A stretch of 64,000 nucleotides of DNA, from NCBI RefSeq assembly GCF_001417735.1, contig NZ_BBUZ01000027.1:359099-423098 (forward strand). The letters run 5' to 3'. This stretch comes from Streptomyces sp. NBRC 110028. GTDB lineage: Bacteria > Actinomycetota > Actinomycetes > Streptomycetales > Streptomycetaceae. Below the pieces are notes generated by a model. It did no database searches. It saw only the letters and a list, made by a program, of their open reading frames with translations, and was not told where the DNA came from. A program made the position numbers and the translations under genes. Shown piece by piece: positions 62,481-64,000 of the stretch; within the stretch, counting starts at the first letter, position 1, and every line of letters begins with the position of its first letter.

Positions 62481-62547
62481 CTGTTCACCCGTCACCTGTT
62501 CACCTCGCCCCTCGTGGATCGGCGATGTACCGGACCTGGCAGCGCCT

Positions 62548-63318
62548 TCACGCGGGGACCTGCAGTTCGAGCCGGTCATCCGAGGTGAGGATGGCCCGCT
62601 GCATGTCCTGAAGGGCCCGGCACGGTTCGAGTCCGAGTTCCTCATTCAGCGTCTTCCGCGCCGTCTGATACACATGCAGGGCGTCCGCCCGCCGACCGCA
62701 GCGGTAGAGCGCCAGCATCAGCTGACGATGCAGTGCCTCCCGCAGCGGATGCTCGGTGGTCAGCTGGTACAGATCACTCACCAGTTCGCGATGGCGGCCG
62801 AGCATCAGCCTCGAATCGGTCAGCATTTCGACACATTCCAGGCGGGCTTCCTTCAGCCAGGTCTGAAAACCCTCGAGAATCGGGCCGTGACACACATCAT
62901 CGAGCAGTGGATCACGCCAGAGGTCGAGCGCGCTTTCGAAATTGGCCGTGGCCTGCTTGTAGCGCCGCTCCCTGAGGTGATCCCGGCCCTCGCCCACCAG
63001 CCGTTCGAAACAGTGGAAATCGAGGTCGTCGGAGCCCAGGCGCAGAACATATCCCGGGGGGCGGGTGAGAACCGGGCTTTCGCTCTGCTGGGGCCGGCGC
63101 AGGAACTTGCGGATCTGGGAGACGTACACATGAAGGCCCGCGATCGCCCGGCGTGGTGGGTCCTCGCCCCAGATCTCCGTGATGAGCTGGTCGATCGGGA
63201 CCACCTGATCCGCCCGGACCAGGAGGACGGTCAACAGGACTTCGATCTTCCGTGCCCTGATGGATAATTTCCGCCCCTCCTCGGCCACCCGGAGAGGCCC
63301 CATGATCTCATATCGCAC
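62548..63318 (-). CDS. SARP family transcriptional activator (AfsR/DnrI/RedD type)
   Basis: 256 residues. Residues 1-95 are the OmpR-like winged helix (LLTVLLVRADQVVPIDQLIT, VYVSQIRKFLRR, PPGYVLRL), residues 98-245 the bacterial transcriptional activation domain (BTAD; LREALHRQLMLALYRCGRRADALHVY). No extra NTPase or TPR part, so a short pathway-specific type. It likely switches on a secondary-metabolite cluster that begins beyond the window end. Confidence 0.9.
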   Translation of the reverse strand: MRYEIMGPLRVAEEGRKLSIRARKIEVLLTVLLVRADQVVPIDQLITEIWGEDPPRRAIAGLHVYVSQIRKFLRRPQQSESPVLTRPPGYVLRLGSDDLDFHCFERLVGEGRDHLRERRYKQATANFESALDLWRDPLLDDVCHGPILEGFQTWLKEARLECVEMLTDSRLMLGRHRELVSDLYQLTTEHPLREALHRQLMLALYRCGRRADALHVYQTARKTLNEELGLEPCRALQDMQRAILTSDDRLELQVPA

Positions 63319-63857
63319 TACGTGCCCCGTCCGAGTCGCCGATGCGTGCGGTCATGGGACAGTCGGCGACGTTGCCGGAAATCCCCGCGAGATGGTTCGT
63401 CTTTTCGTGCCCGCCCGGGGGTGGCGCCTGTCTCCTGGAGACGAACGAATGTGCGGGCCTGTGTCGCATCCGTACCGCTGAGCCGCCCGCCTGTGGGAAG
63501 TGGACCGACTGTTTATCGCCGCACGGGGACGGACAGTGCTGCCGGATCCGCTTACTCACGTCGTTCGCGACTGCCATTACTCACCCCTCTTTATCACTGA
63601 CCTGCCGGTGCTTCAGAAACCGCGAACCCGCAGTTCACTGCCCATGGCAGGTGCCCTTCGTTCTGAGCGAGTCCTATGACTACCCCCCTCACCTAGAATC
63701 TGAATATACAAGCCCTGGAGGCGTCGCCTCGGAAAGGCGTGGATTCGAGGACGAGTGGAAGATCAGGGTCCGGATATCTCGGCCTTGAGTGAGAAGTGGG
63801 AAATCGCGGGACTTCAGGGGCCGGTCGCCCCGTGGAAACCGGCCCCGGAATCCTTGG
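63319..63857. other. 539-bp intergenic region upstream of the SARP gene
   Basis: Lies between the SARP start and the stop of the next minus-strand gene. It contains A+T-richer patches (around 63560-63600 and 63690-63710) and two TTACTCAC copies about 25 bp apart near 63551 and 63576. A 148-codon plus-strand ORF with eight cysteines and two TTA codons runs through it but has no ribosome site; I treat it as unproven. No tRNA or clear terminator is seen. Confidence 0.45.
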
Positions 63858-64000
63858 TCAAAGCTTGTGGGCCACCACGATCGCACAACCGGCACTGGGC
63901 ACCGTGGGCAGCGCCGACTTGGCGGCGTCGAGCACTTCCTGAACGCTCACCCCGTGCCGCTCCTCGAACTCCCGGCGGCACTTCAGAATACCGTCGATCA
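63858..64000 (-). CDS. C-terminal fragment of a gene running off the window, unknown
   Basis: Forty-six codons to a TGA at 63858-63860, cut at the window edge. The visible residues include REFEERHGVSVQEVLDAAKS and end SAGCAIVVAHKL. The style is that of an enzyme C-terminus (possibly a small-molecule methyltransferase), but a short leader-core peptide cannot be excluded. Its position beside SARP and DUF5988 genes suggests a biosynthetic cluster member. Confidence 0.6.
   Translation of the reverse strand, partial: IDGILKCRREFEERHGVSVQEVLDAAKSALPTVPSAGCAIVVAHKL

Overview
The window looks like a chromosomal stretch of a high-GC actinomycete, most likely Streptomyces or a close relative. The signs are very high GC with strong third-position GC bias, frequent GTG/TTG starts, ATGA-type overlaps inside operons, a SARP regulator, roadblock/LC7 proteins, a vdcBCD-type decarboxylase operon and a ClpC-like unfoldase. 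I see no rRNA, tRNA, CRISPR array or intact transposon.

Layout. 0-1.5 kb: a secreted beta-helix/carbohydrate-binding protein gene broken by an internal deletion. 1.7-15.6 kb: an IclR-controlled catabolic supercluster on the + strand. It holds a SolA-like amine oxidase, two M14-type deacylases, a complete PotABCD-like ABC importer, a class III aminotransferase, an aldehyde dehydrogenase, an aldo/keto reductase, a HAD dehalogenase and a PuuB-like oxidase. It reads as import, deacylation, deamination and aldehyde oxidation of an (acyl)amine of unknown identity. 15.7-18.5 kb: a gene graveyard where pieces of a DeoR regulator, two sugar-ABC permeases, an ADP-dependent sugar kinase and a cytochrome P450 are joined end to end. 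18.5-21.9 kb: hydroxyarylic acid decarboxylase genes (vdcD, vdcC, vdcB) with a divergent AraC regulator. 22-30.3 kb: envelope functions (Tat phospholipase C, CapA-like protein, YbhN-like flippase, two GT-C mannosyltransferase-like proteins) and a ferredoxin-reductase-like flavoprotein.

30.8-39.7 kb: FUSC exporter, alkylation repair pair (Ogt and Ada-AlkA), a 47-codon small ORF, a DUF4032 protein, a stand-alone type II thioesterase, and a DUF998 remnant translationally coupled to two tandem ATP-grasp ligases. 39.7-43 kb: pseudouridine catabolism (psuK-psuG), a PhzF-like isomerase and a roadblock protein. 43-45 kb: a divergent roadblock / DUF4388 / roadblock module without the usual conservon kinase or GTPase. 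45-51.2 kb: GNAT enzymes, MmcQ/YjbR protein, GlxA/DJ-1 pair, and a TetR/oxidoreductase pair with three operator-like palindromes at exact 21-bp spacing.

51.3-54.8 kb: a peptide/metallophore-type ABC operon preceded by a Fur/Zur-like palindrome, truncated by a deletion that fuses the start of the next gene to the tail of an MFS transporter. 54.9-58.6 kb: PP2C phosphatase and a ClpC-like ATPase. 58.6-62.1 kb: CapA lipoprotein, a decayed quinone oxidoreductase and a secreted Xaa-Pro dipeptidyl peptidase. 62.2-64 kb: DUF5988 and SARP genes and the tail of another gene, probably the edge of a secondary-metabolite cluster. A recurring theme is deletion scars (at least four chimeric junctions), which may be genuine decay or assembly collapse; read data would decide.
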